Assembly: GCF_963169125.1 (NCBI RefSeq)
Contig: NC_084801.1
Span: 111,751,061 to 111,815,060 of the forward strand
From: Humulus lupulus
Taxonomy: Eukaryota; Streptophyta; Magnoliopsida; Rosales; Cannabaceae
Direction: 5' to 3'
DNA length: 64,000 nucleotides
Part shown: positions 32,281 to 44,787 of the stretch, in pieces
Position numbering within the stretch: position 1 is the stretch's first letter
Layout: every line of letters starts with the position of its first letter
Program-made: the position numbers and the translations under genes
Notes under the pieces: model-generated
What the model was told of the DNA's origin: nothing
What the model saw: the letters and a program-made list of their open reading frames with translations, nothing else
Database searches by the model: none

Positions 32281-32622
32281 CTAATTAATCATATGCCTAA
32301 AATTTATCCCTTCAAACACCATCAAAACACCTTGTTCGAACCTCTCAAAAGTATTTTGAGAGATTGATTTCTCTCAATCAATCTTGGGGAAAATTGACTT
32401 CTCTTCTCAGAGACAATTTTTCACTATGTTGTATTTACTTTGCATTCATTTGTTCGTGTTTGTTTGATTCACTCTAGGGACTTATCACTGTTAGTCATGC
32501 TCAACAACAGAGTTTCCTACTCGACCAGTGATATATGCTCAGTCGACCAGGGAAGTTGTATCTGCTCTCCTGACCAAGAAAACTTTGCACCTGATCAGCT
32601 AAACTTTGTACCTGGCCAGTAG
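32281..32622 (+). pseudogene. Element B antisense gene remnant
   Basis: Plus-strand leftovers of the antisense gene that is fuller in element C. A leader-like stretch is followed directly by its C-terminal tail, SVDQGSCICSPDQENFAPDQ, ending in TAG at 32620-32622. It resembles the DQ/SDQ-rich tail of the C copy near 61170-61260. The Transposase_28-like and coiled-coil coding parts are absent. Confidence 0.55.
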
Positions 32623-33505
32623 TTTACTCTTTTTTCTTGTGAAGACAATTATTGCTTAGCAACTTTAATATTTTTCTCGTACTGCCGAGCTGTTGGCATT
32701 TATACTTACTTTTCTTTGCTAACTTGAAACATTCTAAGTCTTTTTAGACTTAAAACATTATAAATTTTTTGTGAATAGTAAAATCACTCTGATGTATGCC
32801 TTATATTTTCGCATGAGTACTTAGTTTTCTAACTTAGAAATTCGAGACATTTCATAAGTCCATACTAAGTATGCTATCTCACACTCTTATTGCTTTAACA
32901 TTTTATGAGCATAATGTTTATTGTCACACGAATATCTGCTTCTAACTTGAAAATTTAAAAAGAATTCCAAGTTACTTAAGCTTTGTCAAACAAGTTAGCT
33001 TAATGGCCTTTTTGGACTTCGAAAATTTACAAGTCAGCCTAAAAACAGATATCTTAACTCTTGCTCTTATTGCATATGTTAAATTATATACCAGTATACC
33101 CCATGTGCCCCCAAAGTGATCGAGGGTTGAAAGATCATTAGTCACTTGCTACTTGATCGAATCTGTTCGAGCAGTTAATTACTCGTGAAACACATAGAAT
33201 ATATGGAAAATATTCGAGCAGTTGAACACTGTTTGAATGTATCAACTAGTTGAACACTGTCCCATTTTACCAACTAGTTGAACACTCTTCAGATAATTAA
33301 CACACATGCATATTTGTAGGAAGAATCGTCCACGCTGCGCGTAGTCTCTTTTATTACTCGTAAATTAAAAAAGGACAAAACGTGTCTAACACAACAAAAA
33401 TTGTTCAAAAATTAAATGACTGGTTAGCAAATAACCAGCTCATAAACCAAACTTAAATAACAAGTAAAACAACTTGAAATTAAGCTACCACTTTGAAAGC
33501 GATAT
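32623..33505. other. Element B inter-gene region
   Basis: Non-coding segment between the antisense gene tail and the end of pol. It matches element C at 61261-62141 in order: 'gccgagctgttggcat', 'cttagttttctaacttagaa', 'aattccaagttacttaagct', 'gattgagggttga'-like text, and 'ctttgtagg..cgcgctgcgcg'-like text near 33330. Conserved between copies but with no open frame. Confidence 0.65.
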
Positions 33506-33594
33506 TTAGAAATAATATATCCTCCGATGCTCGCCATTCCAGTGGTTCTTGATCGAGCTCCGTTCATCCAATTTGGTCCTAGCACTCCAGCTCA
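33506..33594 (-). pseudogene. Element B pol C-terminal scrap
   Basis: Minus-strand reading AGVLGPNW... to ...NGEHRRIYYF, stop at 33506-33508, equivalent to the last 30 or so residues of the polyprotein in elements C and D. It is joined at about 33595 straight to the 3' end of gag, so about 4 kb of pol is deleted. Confidence 0.8.
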
Positions 33595-35787
33595 TGTCAA
33601 AGTATTTGGGCATACCTTTCCCTTGCTTTGTTACTATCTTCAGCCAAGTGTGGACCTCCACATATAGTGTCTAAGGTAAAGTCCATAGGCCCGGGTTGCA
33701 AGGGTGGAGATCTCTGTCGTTTGAACCCAGGATTGCTGCTGCCTCCTTCTCCTTGGGGTGTCTCTGCCCGGTACTTTTTCAACTGGCCCGACCGGTGAAG
33801 AAATTCTATCTCATCCTTGAGTTGATTGCATTCATTCGTGTTGTGACCATAATCTCCATGGAAACGACAAAACTTATTCATGTCTCTCTTCATCATCTCT
33901 TTCCTGATGGGTGGAGGTTTCTTGTAGGGAACCTCTTCATGACTAGCAAGATATATTTCTGCTAGGCTGGCTGAGAGAGTGGTGTAATTAGTGAACTGAG
34001 GCTCAGACTTGGTTGGCTTTTCGTTTGAACTCAACTTTGCTTTCTTTTCCTCATGGTGGTCAGACCCGTTATTTTCACGTTTCTTTTCACCATTCTTAGA
34101 AGGGTCAAGTGATCCTCCCGGATTGTTTATGCCATTCTCCTCTTTCTCAATTGCATCATTCAATTTCATATACTCATCTGCTCGGTCAAGAAATTGTTGA
34201 AGTGTTGAAATTGGATTCATATGTATACTATCCCACAAAGGGCTCCGATAAGTTATCCCAGTGGATATGGCAACCATCTTCCCCTCGTCTCCTACAGCAG
34301 TTGCTCTATTTAGCATCTTTTCCTTGTTTGATATCTGCCAAGTGGTTGGCATAAACTGGTGGAGTTCAGGCAGTGTTGAATTTTCTACAAAACTCCTTCC
34401 TGAATGCTTTCCAAGAGGTAATGGAGTTCGGCTTAAACTTCCAATACCATTCCCGGGCGGTATCTGACAAAGTAGTCGGGAAAACTCTACACTGATAATC
34501 GTCACTTACCCCGAGCAGTTCCATCTAGTCCTTGAATTTCCCAACATGTATAATGGGATCTGCCTTTTCTGTATATACTGGTAGACGACGGTGCTTTATA
34601 TTTTGCCGGCGGCTGGGCTGCTCTAATCCGGGCACAAAATGGGATGCCACTCCGGTGGTTTATCACATCCATCCCGAAAGGTAGTTTTGACAAACCTTGC
34701 ACTACATCCGTTAGCACGTCAAGCTGGGCTTGGATGGTTGGTGCAACTGACGAAGTTCCAAGGACTTGACTGCCTGGTCGGGCATTACCATCTGATGCAC
34801 TGTCGTCAAGTGTTTCTACTTGACTGGCAGGGCGGTTCAGATTTTGCCATTCCATTGAGACAGTCCTCCTCTTGTTGGTGATAATGTCCCTTAGATCCTT
34901 CTGGGGGGCATGCTCTCCTGTCCGATCGAACACCGTACTTTTTGATTTTCCAGAGGGCTTACTACGCGAAACTTGCTCTCTCCCACTACGATGCTGACCG
35001 AGGTGCAGTGGAGGCTTTTTAGTACGTCCCGGGCAGTCTTTTCCTCCTTGTGGGTTGTTGTCTTCTTTATCCTTTGACTGGTCGGTGTGATGACTATCAA
35101 CCTCATCATGACCATGCCCATCTTTGAACGGTGAAGTCCTCTTATCTCGAGGAGTCCTGGTCTGATCCTGCATGGGCGGAGTCTTTTTACTACCCGATCG
35201 GTGAGTCCCTGATCTAGAAGTTTCTGATTGGTGGCTCCTGGAGGGGGTTCTAGATTCTCCATTTGCGTCGAGGCAGTTCCGCATCGCACCCCATCATTTT
35301 CCTGACCAGGGTGGTTACTCCTGCTTCTGTCTGGTCCTCGAGAATTGGCTCTGTCAGTGGTCCTCCGACCAGCATTATTATTTCTTGCTACCTGGATGGC
35401 TGCTTGTGCCGCGGCTTGAGCATTGTCTTGGGAAAATTGGGTAGCCGCTTCTAGAGCAAGTGCTGCTTCACGATGTCTCCGATCGACTTCCTCCTATCGT
35501 TGTCTGAGCTCTTCGTTTCTAGCCTCCATATCGCGCCTTTGCTGCTCTAACGCCACTCTCTGCCTGGCCATCTCTTCAGCGAAAGACTCATGTCGAGCAT
35601 TGAATTGCATCATCTCCTCTTGGAAAGTGCCTATTGCTTCCTGGAGTTATTCAACTTCTGGAGTGGTCTCCTCGAGAGAGACCTTGGGCTCAGTCTCTAG
35701 GTTCTGCGGTCCAGGACCTTCTTATTTAGCAGGCTCTTTTGACGTGCCTAACTTTTTGGATGCCACATTGGTATTCTTAGGTGCCAT
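33595..35787 (-). pseudogene. Element B gag
   Basis: Minus-strand gag. The ATG at 35787-35785 opens MAPKNTNVASKKLGTSKEPA, about 55 bases from the 5' LTR. Next comes a Glu/Gln/Arg-rich coiled-coil-like segment (35640-35420), then a charged region (35284-34502). The capsid domain follows in pieces (34560-34400, including WYWKFKPNSITSW-like text), then KNGEKKRENNGSDHH and the knuckle CRFHGDYGHNTNEC (about 33829-33870). ORF 34505-33597 ends the gag with GGPHLAEDSNKARERYAQIL. Stops near 35724, 35648 and 35496 and two frame changes break it. Confidence 0.85.
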
Positions 35788-35821
35788 CTTGATATGATAG
35801 TCGTGTGTTTCTTCTCTTCAG

Positions 35822-35843
35822 GCTCTCAATGAAAGCACCAAAA
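35822..35843 (-). other. Element B primer-binding-site region
   Basis: On the minus strand, directly after the 5' LTR, the sequence is TTTTGGTGCTTTCATTGAGA. Its position fits a primer-binding site; I do not assign the tRNA. Confidence 0.55.
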
Positions 35844-36773
35844 TGTTGACCACAATTTTGGCCAACGACGAGTAGACGTCAAAACTATAATAAACCTTCA
35901 AGAGAAAAATACGACACTGATAATTTTATAGTGGTTCAGCCCCAATTTATTGGCAATAGCCTAATCCACTTGGAGTTGTGATATATATATATATATCCTA
36001 CACTTAAGAACAGATGAACTTGAGCCAACTGAGTTCCTTAAGTGTAAGTAGAAAAATACATAGTTTCTCTCTCTAAACTCTCTCAGAAAATGCCCAAGTA
36101 ACAGTCCCAAAGTCTAAAAAATAGAGAGTTTCTCTCAGCCTAAAAAGATTTGTTCCCCTCAAATGATGCCATGAGCCATTTATTTATAGGCTCATGGATC
36201 GTACATCAGATATCTCCATTTGACGGAGTCCTTGGTTCTTCCAACAGACTTTAATTAATAAAATATAAATGAATTTAAAATAAAATAATATAGCTATTAT
36301 TCCGGGATATCTGAGAGATTCCCGCGGCAGTTGAGAATGATTCGGGTTGAAGCTGAACTAAGGACATAGGCAAGCACCTCTCATCAGCAAAGCGCACCTC
36401 TAGCACACCTCTAGTTGATATAGACAAAGCACTCCTCTAGCACACCTCTAGTCTAGCATGATACTTCTCTAGTCTAGCAAAATTCTTTACTGGTCTGGCA
36501 AAACAAATGACTGGTCGGCCAAAATAAATGACTAGTCGGCCAAAACAGATGACTGGTCGGTCAAAATGACTGACTGGTCGGCCAAACTCCTAACTGGTCA
36601 GTCAAAAATATTTACCGGTCGGACATAAATTCTATCATATCGGTCTGATCACTTTATCACAACTCCGAAGAGCCAACACATTTATTGACTATTAATATGC
36701 CATTTACTAACCATGCATTGCCACATGTCACTTCTGATTGCAACGTCATTGAACTGAAATTTTGGCGATAACA
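35844..36773 (-). repeat. Element B 5' LTR
   Basis: Plus-strand start TGTTGACCACAATTTTGGCC and end TTTTGGCGATAACA. Carries a minus-strand TATA box CTATAAATAA at about 36180-36190 and a CTGGTCGGCCAAA minisatellite at 36487-36620. Confidence 0.88.
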
Positions 36774-37250
36774 AATGTAAATAAATACATTAAATACATA
36801 ATATCCCATGATAAATGGAATTTAATATCAGATAACAATAACTCCCTAAGGAATATGAATCTCGTAACAACTGTTGTGTGCAAAATGTGTTGCTGACCTC
36901 GAATGCACGGTTAACGCGCTTTCGAGATCGACCAATACTTGGAGTTCGTTATTCCAGTCAGCCTCCTCTTCAGCTAGTGGTTTCATCGAACTCAATCTTC
37001 GAAGACCAATATCTTTGAGGTTACAACTAAGACTCGAATAACACCCATATGCGTCAGAGAAGATTTTTTCTTTTGAGCTTGAACCTTAAGCTCGAACCTT
37101 TTAAACTTGTGCTCGATCACCAACAAGAATAGGTCAGGAATCATGCATATTTGTACAAGTTTTCAACCACTGTTTATTATTTTCGACCTTAAGCTTTACG
37201 AGTCTACATCTCCAGAATCATTTATTCATCATCGAAATTTGGGTGTAACA

Positions 37251-37272
37251 TTTTGCCCCCTCAAAAGTGTTG
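37251..37272 (-). other. Element D polypurine tract
   Basis: Minus strand: CTTTTGAGGGGGCAAAA directly before D's 3' LTR. Same position and type as in B and C but a different sequence, consistent with a different Tat family. Confidence 0.7.
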
Positions 37273-37512
37273 GTTCGAATCCTATGAGAAGGAAACTTTT
37301 GAACTCCACTTTTGAGAATCGTGTCACCTACCACACTCGAGTGTAGACACGCATCACTTGGGGATTGAATAACCAGAGTACTCTCTTTTTCTACGCACAT
37401 CCCTTCCAATTATTTTTGTCGCCATACTTCAGGAATCAAACATGATCCCTTGGATCTTCTTCTAACGCAACCAACGATCAAGATCAACTCGACCTTTGAA
37501 ATTCCGACTGGG

Positions 37513-37525
37513 ATATATATATATA
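37513..37525 (+). promoter_or_regulatory. TATA-like box of element D antisense gene
   Basis: ATATATATATATA followed within about 30 bases by a CT-rich leader (37525-37560) and then an A/G-rich leader up to the splice donor GCGTAAGTG at 37722. The layout matches that at 57321 in element C. Promoter function is inferred. Confidence 0.45.
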
Positions 37526-40107
37526 CCCCTTCTCCATCTTCTTCATTCCCACTTTTACCCTTCAAAAAACACGAAGCAGAGAAAGAAAGAAAGAACCAAA
37601 GCTCTCTTTGCATGTTTTCAAAACCAAAGAAGCAAAGCCATTCAGTACATTTGGCTCCGTGAAATCATTCTTACTTCCACTACTTCAGTCGACGATCTCA
37701 TCATATCCACAATCCAATTCGCGTAAGTGCTCTGATCTTTCCTGGTTATATACGTATCTTTTCTTATTTATGTGTTTATTTCGTTTGTGAAGATGGCTTT
37801 CTAGTTCTTTCCACATTTTATGGTTTCTTTCTTACATTAAGCAAGTTTCTTCCTTTTATTTATTAGAGTAGATTTAGCGTGATTAGGATCACGGTTTAGA
37901 CCAAAAAAATTATGGTAAAAACATTTAAAAATGGAGTTTTTCTGATAATGGGGTTTTTTGGTCACATGTTTCGTGTAGCTTAAGAAATAGGGTTTTGGTT
38001 TAGAGTTTTAAAGCACGAATCCCAAAAATATTGCATTTTCGGGTAACTGCCAACTTTTTCCCTGAAAATTTGGGATTCTTTTAAACTGGTAATAACCGCC
38101 CCACTCTCACGTGAGTCCACGCTTGATGCCCAAACTTTACAATAATTCGAGATAGGAATCCGAGTCCATCTCGCCTTTTCCAGCCTTCAGGCTTGATTAG
38201 GGTAACCTCGCTATCTTGAGCTCGAGTTATCAAAATTTTAACCCCTTCCCCTTTGATTATTTTTTATATAATGGACACACACCTTTTTCTTCCTTGCTAG
38301 ATGTCGTAGTACTTTGAGAATTGGTGGGGGCCCAGGTCTGTTATCCCTTACCACCGATCAACTCCCAGTCCTGAATCGCCTTTCACCTGAAACCAACAAT
38401 TGATCCACGAGCACAAAGAATGGTGTGAGAAAGAGGATATACGAAACCACTTTCGACATTAGATCGACGAGGTCGAAGAGAGAAAAAGGAAGAGACTCCA
38501 AGTGGCAGCCTATCCTGACCCAGACCTCGAGATCCAACCTATTCCATTAGACCCTAAACTCAAAGTTACCATAGCCTTTCCACCTGGTGAGCTCATATTC
38601 AGTCTTATGGAGGTTCCTTCTAACCAACCACCTAAAGCTCCCAAATCCCTTTCTATCCCAATCTCGAAGAATTCCTTCTTCGAGGCCGAACACTATCAAA
38701 GTTCCATAACCTTAACTCGAAAAATTTCTGAGCTCCTTTCTTGTCACGGGTTGAAGCTCTCTGGAAAGGTCTGTCGCCTTACCAGCTCCCACGAGAGAAG
38801 TTGCTCTACACCTGGAGAAAACAATTTAGATAGAAAAGTCAAGCTCGCGGGCGGGAGCTGTGAGCACCTACGAGCTGGGGCCTTACTGCACCTAAAGGAT
38901 TACTTCCAGAGCTTTCTGGACTACGTTGGCATAGCTCTTGTCCAACTCCAGACAAACTCGTACAAAGTTCTATCTGCATTGAAGTCGTTGTACAAGGATA
39001 TTAAGTGGGAGGAGACCATCGCGCATGAAATCTTGTACCCTTTTTGCCTCAAAAGCAACCCTTCCCGAGCTCATGGTGGGGATGGGTTCTACTATCTATC
39101 TAGCTACCAGAAGGAGAAGCGACTGTTTGAGGATATTCTGCACCATCCTCTGAAATTCAAGACCGCATTCTTTTGGACTGACGATCTCGCTCCCTCCTGA
39201 TTCTATTCCTTTTAGAGAATTCGTAAGTCCTTTGTGTTTTCTGATTAAATTTTTCTTTAATATGCGAGGCCCAACTGACTTGATCAAACCTTTTATATAG
39301 CTACCTCCCATCGTCCCCAGTACAGATGCCATGACGGAACACAGGGAATCCATCCTCAAACTCCCTTATTGTCAACGCTCCCTCTCTTATCTTCTTCATG
39401 AGGACAATCTTTAGCTTTGTAACCGTCTAGAAGAAGGCGAAACCACTGACGACTCCGGCAACCACAAATATGCGAGATGGGAGGATGTGCCCGAGCTTAC
39501 CACCAAGCTCCCCGTGAGAGGAAAATGTGCGGGTCAAAGCTCCTGAGCCCATAGACCTCGCCTCTTCTAACCCTTATGTAACATCCTGCGTTTTTGGGTA
39601 CCTTTAAACGACTCAGGTTGGGATTTTTTGCCGATTTAAGAATATTATTTTAAATAATATTATATTTTTTTGGAAATTATTCCATGAGTTATTGCTAGCC
39701 AAATTATGAATTTTGTGATTTAAAAGTCAAGATAAGACTTTCAGTCTTTGATCGACACAAAAACCCTATCGGGTAAAAATCTCAGAAAATAAAATGAAAA
39801 ACTATGGAAAATATATTTTGGGCATAAAATACATTCATAAAAATTAAAGTTTGGTAAAAAATAATAAACCTAAGGAAAAATGGAAATTTCGGGGCATTTT
39901 GTGTTAAATGCCTAATTTTACCGAAATGGGGAATTTTATTCCATAAATGGACCTTAGGTTAAATTTTATTGTGTGATTAATTAAATTAAATGTGATAGAC
40001 ATTTAATTTAATTAATTAATGTTAAGTTTGGTGATTAAAACTTAATAAGAGTGAAAAAGGTATAGAAAGTCAAATTGGGTTTTTCTTCTTATGAAATAAT
40101 TTTTTAC

Positions 40108-40108
40108 C

Positions 40109-40142
<34 letters not shown>
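40108..40142. repeat. (TA)n microsatellite
   Basis: About 35 bases of TA dinucleotides inside S3. Confidence 0.95.
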
Positions 40143-40143
<1 letters not shown>

Positions 40144-42920
40144 CATAGATAAAATGAAATGGTGGCCGGCCATGTGATTTTTTTTTAAGGTGTGAAAAAA
40201 AAAATAATTGAGTTTAAATCCCATTTAGTTAAATGTTAGGGATAAAGGCAAGTGGGTAAAACACTTGAGTGTTTTTAGGATAAATTAGAGTTGTATAAAC
40301 TTTTCTAACCTCCCCCTAAGAACCGACCACTCACTTTCTCTCTCTCACTATCATCTTTTTTGAAAACTCTCTCAAATTTTTCTCTCAATATTCAACCTCA
40401 AGAACACTAAGGAGTCTTGGAAGCTAAGCCTTGGTCTAGGAAGGATTTGTTCCCTAAGGTAAAGTTTCAATAAACTAGACTTTTGTGAAGTTTTAACCAT
40501 AGATTTTCAAATAGCTAATTATCTATGTTGTTGGGCGGAGTTGGTTAGGGTTTTTTAAAGGTTTTGAAGGAGCCAAAGCTAATAAGAAGATCCAAACCTT
40601 AAGCAAGAACAACAAGAGGTAAAAAGTTTACTTTTTATGATTTTTGTTGTAGGATTTTTAGTTTTAAGCATTATTTTGTATAGTTAATGTTTGAATTTTC
40701 TTATTGGTGATTGAATAAGGTTATGGTATTTGTTTTATAATTTTTATGATGCTTGTGTATTGATTTTTGAAAATAGGAACCAAAACCCCCAAGGGTTTTG
40801 TAGGAAACCCTAAAACAAAACATGTTTTGAGCTGTGACTTCCAAGGGGTAAAACAGCCACTGTATATTGATTTTGTAAAATTAAATTTTACTGTGACGTG
40901 GTTGAGATTGAGTACATAAAATTGAGCTTTTGAAACACTCAATAATGTTTAGAAATGAGTAAGTTATGCTATTTCAAAGTTTAGGTAAAAAACTGTTTTT
41001 TCGTATTCTTATTTTCAGAACCAAGTTTGGACAGCCACTGTATAGGGCAAATAAACCCCGTTTTTGCTAAAATTTTGTGAAAATATTTTTGGAATAACCT
41101 AGTATTCCACTGAAAAATTTGGTAAGAAAATATTGAACGGTTTGAAAGTTATTAACTGTAAAAGTTTAGAAAAAATAAGGACTGGAAAATAAGGTCATTT
41201 TTACCTCATTGTTGGAAAATGATTTCATCAATAAAAAATGCTCATTTTGACCTAAGATTTTACAAAGACCTAAATGAAATACCAAAAATAGAATTGGGAA
41301 ATTTTGGTAACAATTGGGTAGGTAAATTTCAAGTTATGATCTAACGAAGTATGTAGTTAAAAATGTGAAAAATAGGCATTTCACACTTAGTGTAAAAATG
41401 AGATTTTGGAACATAAGGTAAAAAAATAAAATTTTGCTTATTTCAAGATATAAACTTGGTAAGTCTTGAAAACATATTTTTACTAAAATTACCACTTTGA
41501 GTTTAGTGTGAATTATTTTTATTAAAGAATTTTTATTCTTTTAAAAATAAGAGATTTAATTTATTAATAGTTAATAAATTAAAAGAGGGTTCAAAACCCA
41601 ATATTTTGATAAAATAATTAAGTGAATTATTTTTCTAGTAAGTAAAATTGATTAATTGATTTTGGATAAATTAACTAGTCAAGAAGGGAAATTTTTAACG
41701 GTTTTCCTAATAAAGACAAATTAGGCAATTTTCTTAAAACGATTTTTAGAGATTAAAACCTTAAGAAAAATAAAAGGGAAAGTAAGAGTTTATTTTCTTT
41801 AAAAATAATTAAGGAATTTATTAGTATTTTCTGGATATAATACCGGCTAAAATCTTACATATTTTAACTGACTTGTTGAAAGTACGGGTTAATAGCGATA
41901 CCTTGAAAGGATAAGAATTTTAGCGGATTGCGGGAAAATACTATTGTGATACCCGAGCCTAGGTATCGAGACCTTAGGATAGGTCTCCTCGAGGCTTAGA
42001 GTGTTGTCTCAAATATTTTTGTATGAATTTCCTTAATGGGTTTAAAACCAAATAAGGATCATAAATCCTTACAAATGATTTTGAAAATGACCAAACTGCC
42101 CAAAATAATAATAATGAATTATGTGCCATAATTAATTCGAGTATACTATATGGATAACTACAGTATTGGCTAAGCGTAACTGGACTGAACGTTGGAGGGT
42201 GAAAACATGCTGAGTGCTAAGGACTCCAAGTAAGTCAACTTATATTGTGTGGCTGCAACGTGAAACGATTATTGTATTGTATGTTAGTATAGGGATATAT
42301 GTACATATATACACTGTCGTAGAGAGTTGCTACGAGATGTTAGTCTAGTGAGTGCTGATTTAGAAAATATGAATGGGAGATATCCGTCATATCCTAGACG
42401 GTTGATCCCCGTCACACTTGCTTCATTTTATTATGTTCGGCTCATTACCGCGACGAGTGACCAAGAGGTGAGGATTAGCTAGTTAAACCTAGGGGCGCCA
42501 AAATAAATTGGACCTAGGGCCCCTCATGCTTACTTAATCAGTGAACGGTTAGAACCCGAGCAAGTGCTCTGATAAGTTATTCCCGAATAGCAGCCGTGAA
42601 TATTGGCCATTCAGTGAGAGTGCCTATAGATACTAGGGGTTGCCAAGATTGAGTGAGGCTGAACACCCTAGGGGCAACTGCTCACCAGCACCACTGATTA
42701 ACATAGAAGTGTCTGTAAAATCGTGTAAATTCAATTTACTCTTAGATAAGTAGCGATGCCCTAGGTACACAATAGTTACCCTTGATGGGGATATTTGTTG
42801 GCTAGATCTTAGTGTTGAGACTCGGTTCTCTCTTACAGATTAGCATTTATGTTGGAGAGCATGTTATGCCCAAATTGTTGGAAGTTGTTGAGCGTTGGTC
42901 TCAAATTATATTGTGATATG

Positions 42921-43118
42921 ATATATCTGCTTGCTCTGGGATTTTCTGAGTGCAGGGATATATTTGTTGATAAGATATAGTTGCGAAATAATATATCTAC
43001 TTGCTCTGGCATTTTCTGAGTGCAGGGATATATTTGTTAATAAGAAATAGTTGCGATATAATATATCTGCTTGTTCTGGGATTTTCTACGTGCAGGGTTT
43101 TATCTGTTTATAGGAATA
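42921..43118. repeat. 70-bp tandem repeat in solo LTR S3
   Basis: Units start at 42921, 42991 and 43061 with ATATATCTGCTTGCTCTGGG-type sequence; the third is partial. Each contains TTTTCTGAGTGCAGGGATA or a variant, a pattern resembling a splice acceptor. The first two units are nearly identical. Confidence 0.88.
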
Positions 43119-44787
43119 ATATATCATTGGTTATCAGACATGACCATAAGTTTTCCAGGATGCTTTGCGTTCTTGAAATTGATTGTGTAGGGTCCAAATG
43201 GATCCGGAACCCTAATTCTCTTCATGCTTTTGTTTGAAAGTTGAACTTACTAAGTGTTTTCGCTTACCTAGTTGTTTCAAGTTGTAGGCAAGTGCAAGGG
43301 CAAGGCAGAGTAGTGAGTGATGGATTCTATCTCACAAATGTACATGTGGACCGAACTTTTGGGAAGCCGTTTTTATTTTTGGAAATGTTGTGTAATTTTC
43401 CTAAACTAGGCTCACTCTACTCTTTCTAAAATATGTTGCAACTAAATGTTAAGTATGGCCATACGACTTTTTAAAAAAAAAATTATACGGGTTTTTGAGA
43501 CATTTTGTTAAATGAAAACATTTATATTTCCGCATTATCGAGTCTTGAAAATCTGGGTCGTTACACCTTGGGCCTGGGAAATGAGGCGCATGATGAGGCT
43601 TCAGCGAGCTCGTCAGGAGGTAAAGTCGTGCTCGACTCATCCATGTGGTCTCCTTTAGTACTTAAGCACTAGCTTGATGTAATGATCCTCTTCGAGGACC
43701 CTAGGGATAACGTCTTAGCATGGTTGAGGGTAGACCTTAGAGTCTGTAGGTTTGATAGTTGGCTAGGAAAATACTAAACCATGTATAGCCAAAAAAAGAG
43801 GTTTAGGATGGGCTAGTAGTGCAATACGACACAAATGTTTATAGGGATCTCTCAAGGAAGTCCCCCACCTTTAGGGAGGGGACTCCCATAGCCTTGTTAG
43901 AAGACAGGGGAATTTCTTGGTCTTCGAGTTCAAGCTCTAGTGAGTCTTCTTGTTAGGTTCTTGACACTTGTAAACATATTTTTTCTTTCTCAGCTTGACC
44001 AATATACCCCGTGCTTTTCAGGTGACATGGAGTCAGACTTGGACAACCTCTTGGGATAGCCCCCAAGCCTCATTGAATCAAACAAGGTTGTGTAACCTCA
44101 AAGGAAGAGGCCGCCTCGAAGTTGACCAAGATTGTTGATGGCTCCTCTCCCTCGAAGCCCGCCTCTTTCGAACCCAAAGCCCAGGCTCCGGAATCCACAA
44201 CGTGGTTTTTGACACTGCCCTCGAGACCTTAATAGTCGCTACCATTGAACCTCCGGAGACCATGCCACCTCCCTTACCTGCTGGAGACAAGGGCAAAAAA
44301 GTCGTGCCTCCGGTTCCCAAGCCTATGGTGCACCAAAGGTGGTCCGCAAGTTTGTGGCATCATCCCACGTGCAGGAGTACCTTCTAGAGAACATGGCAGG
44401 GACCCTAGGAGCTGACCTGTGCTCGAACATGCTGTATTGGGCAGGCCAGGCTTGCAGCAACCTTGATGCCAATGTGTGGCAATTTTTGAAGGGAGAAAAT
44501 CTCACACACCTCACTGGCCAAATGGTGGAGCTCGGGGTTTCGGTAAGTCTATTTCTCTTGTCTTCTACTTTCTTGGTCATCTGATTATTTTCTAACCCTT
44601 GTAAACACACATTTTTTAGGCCCATCTTAGTGTTCTTTACTAGAGTTCAGTGTTCACCTTGAAGATGGCAGTGGCGGAAACCATGGTTTACAATTCAAAC
44701 CAGGTTTGCATCCGAGCTGAAGATGGTCTAAAGGAGGCCAAGGGTGCTCAGGTCAAAGCTGAGGAGGCCCAAGCCAAGGCCGAGGAT

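Larger units (their letters stand above)
30601..36773 (-). mobile_element. Element B: internally deleted Tat-type Gypsy with both LTRs (6.2 kb)
   Basis: Minus-strand element with two LTRs (30601-31550 and 35844-36773) and a perfect 5-bp duplication AATGT at 30596-30600 and 36774-36778. Inside, from its 5' end, are a primer-site region, gag (35787-33597), then an abrupt joint at about 33595 to the last 30 codons of pol (33506-33592), the inter-gene region, a remnant of the antisense gene, and the polypurine tract. Protease, reverse transcriptase, RNase H and nearly all integrase are missing. Comparison with element C, of the same family, shows where the deleted sequence should be. Confidence 0.9.
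30295..37250 (-). repeat. Element D 3' LTR, split by element B
   Basis: On the plus strand it starts TGTTGATGCCGTTTTTCGTC at 30295 and ends GAAATTTGGGTGTAACA at 37250. Element B plus one 5-bp duplication occupies 30601-36778, leaving an LTR of about 778 bases. Minus-strand TATA-like CTTATAAATAG lies at about 30523-30533. The ends are TG...CA, and the polypurine tract follows at 37251. The other D LTR is not in the window. Confidence 0.8.
39577..43565 (+). mobile_element. Solo LTR S3 (3989 bp) in element D
   Basis: Starts TGTAACATCCTGCG and ends GGGTCGTTACA, with 5-bp flanks CCTTA (39572-39576) and CCTTG (43566-43570), one transition apart. It shares the TGTAAC...GTTACA ends with S1 and S4, and some 3' text, but is longer and otherwise diverged, so it is a related subfamily. 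A transcribed-leader-like part ends with AAGAGGTAAAAAG near 40614. No coding region of its own. Confidence 0.85.

Noticed and set aside
31832..32284. Plus-strand frame of 150 codons and opposing minus-strand frames
   Set aside because: Produced by the GCTCGGAC repeat block of element B; translations are low-complexity and differ between units.
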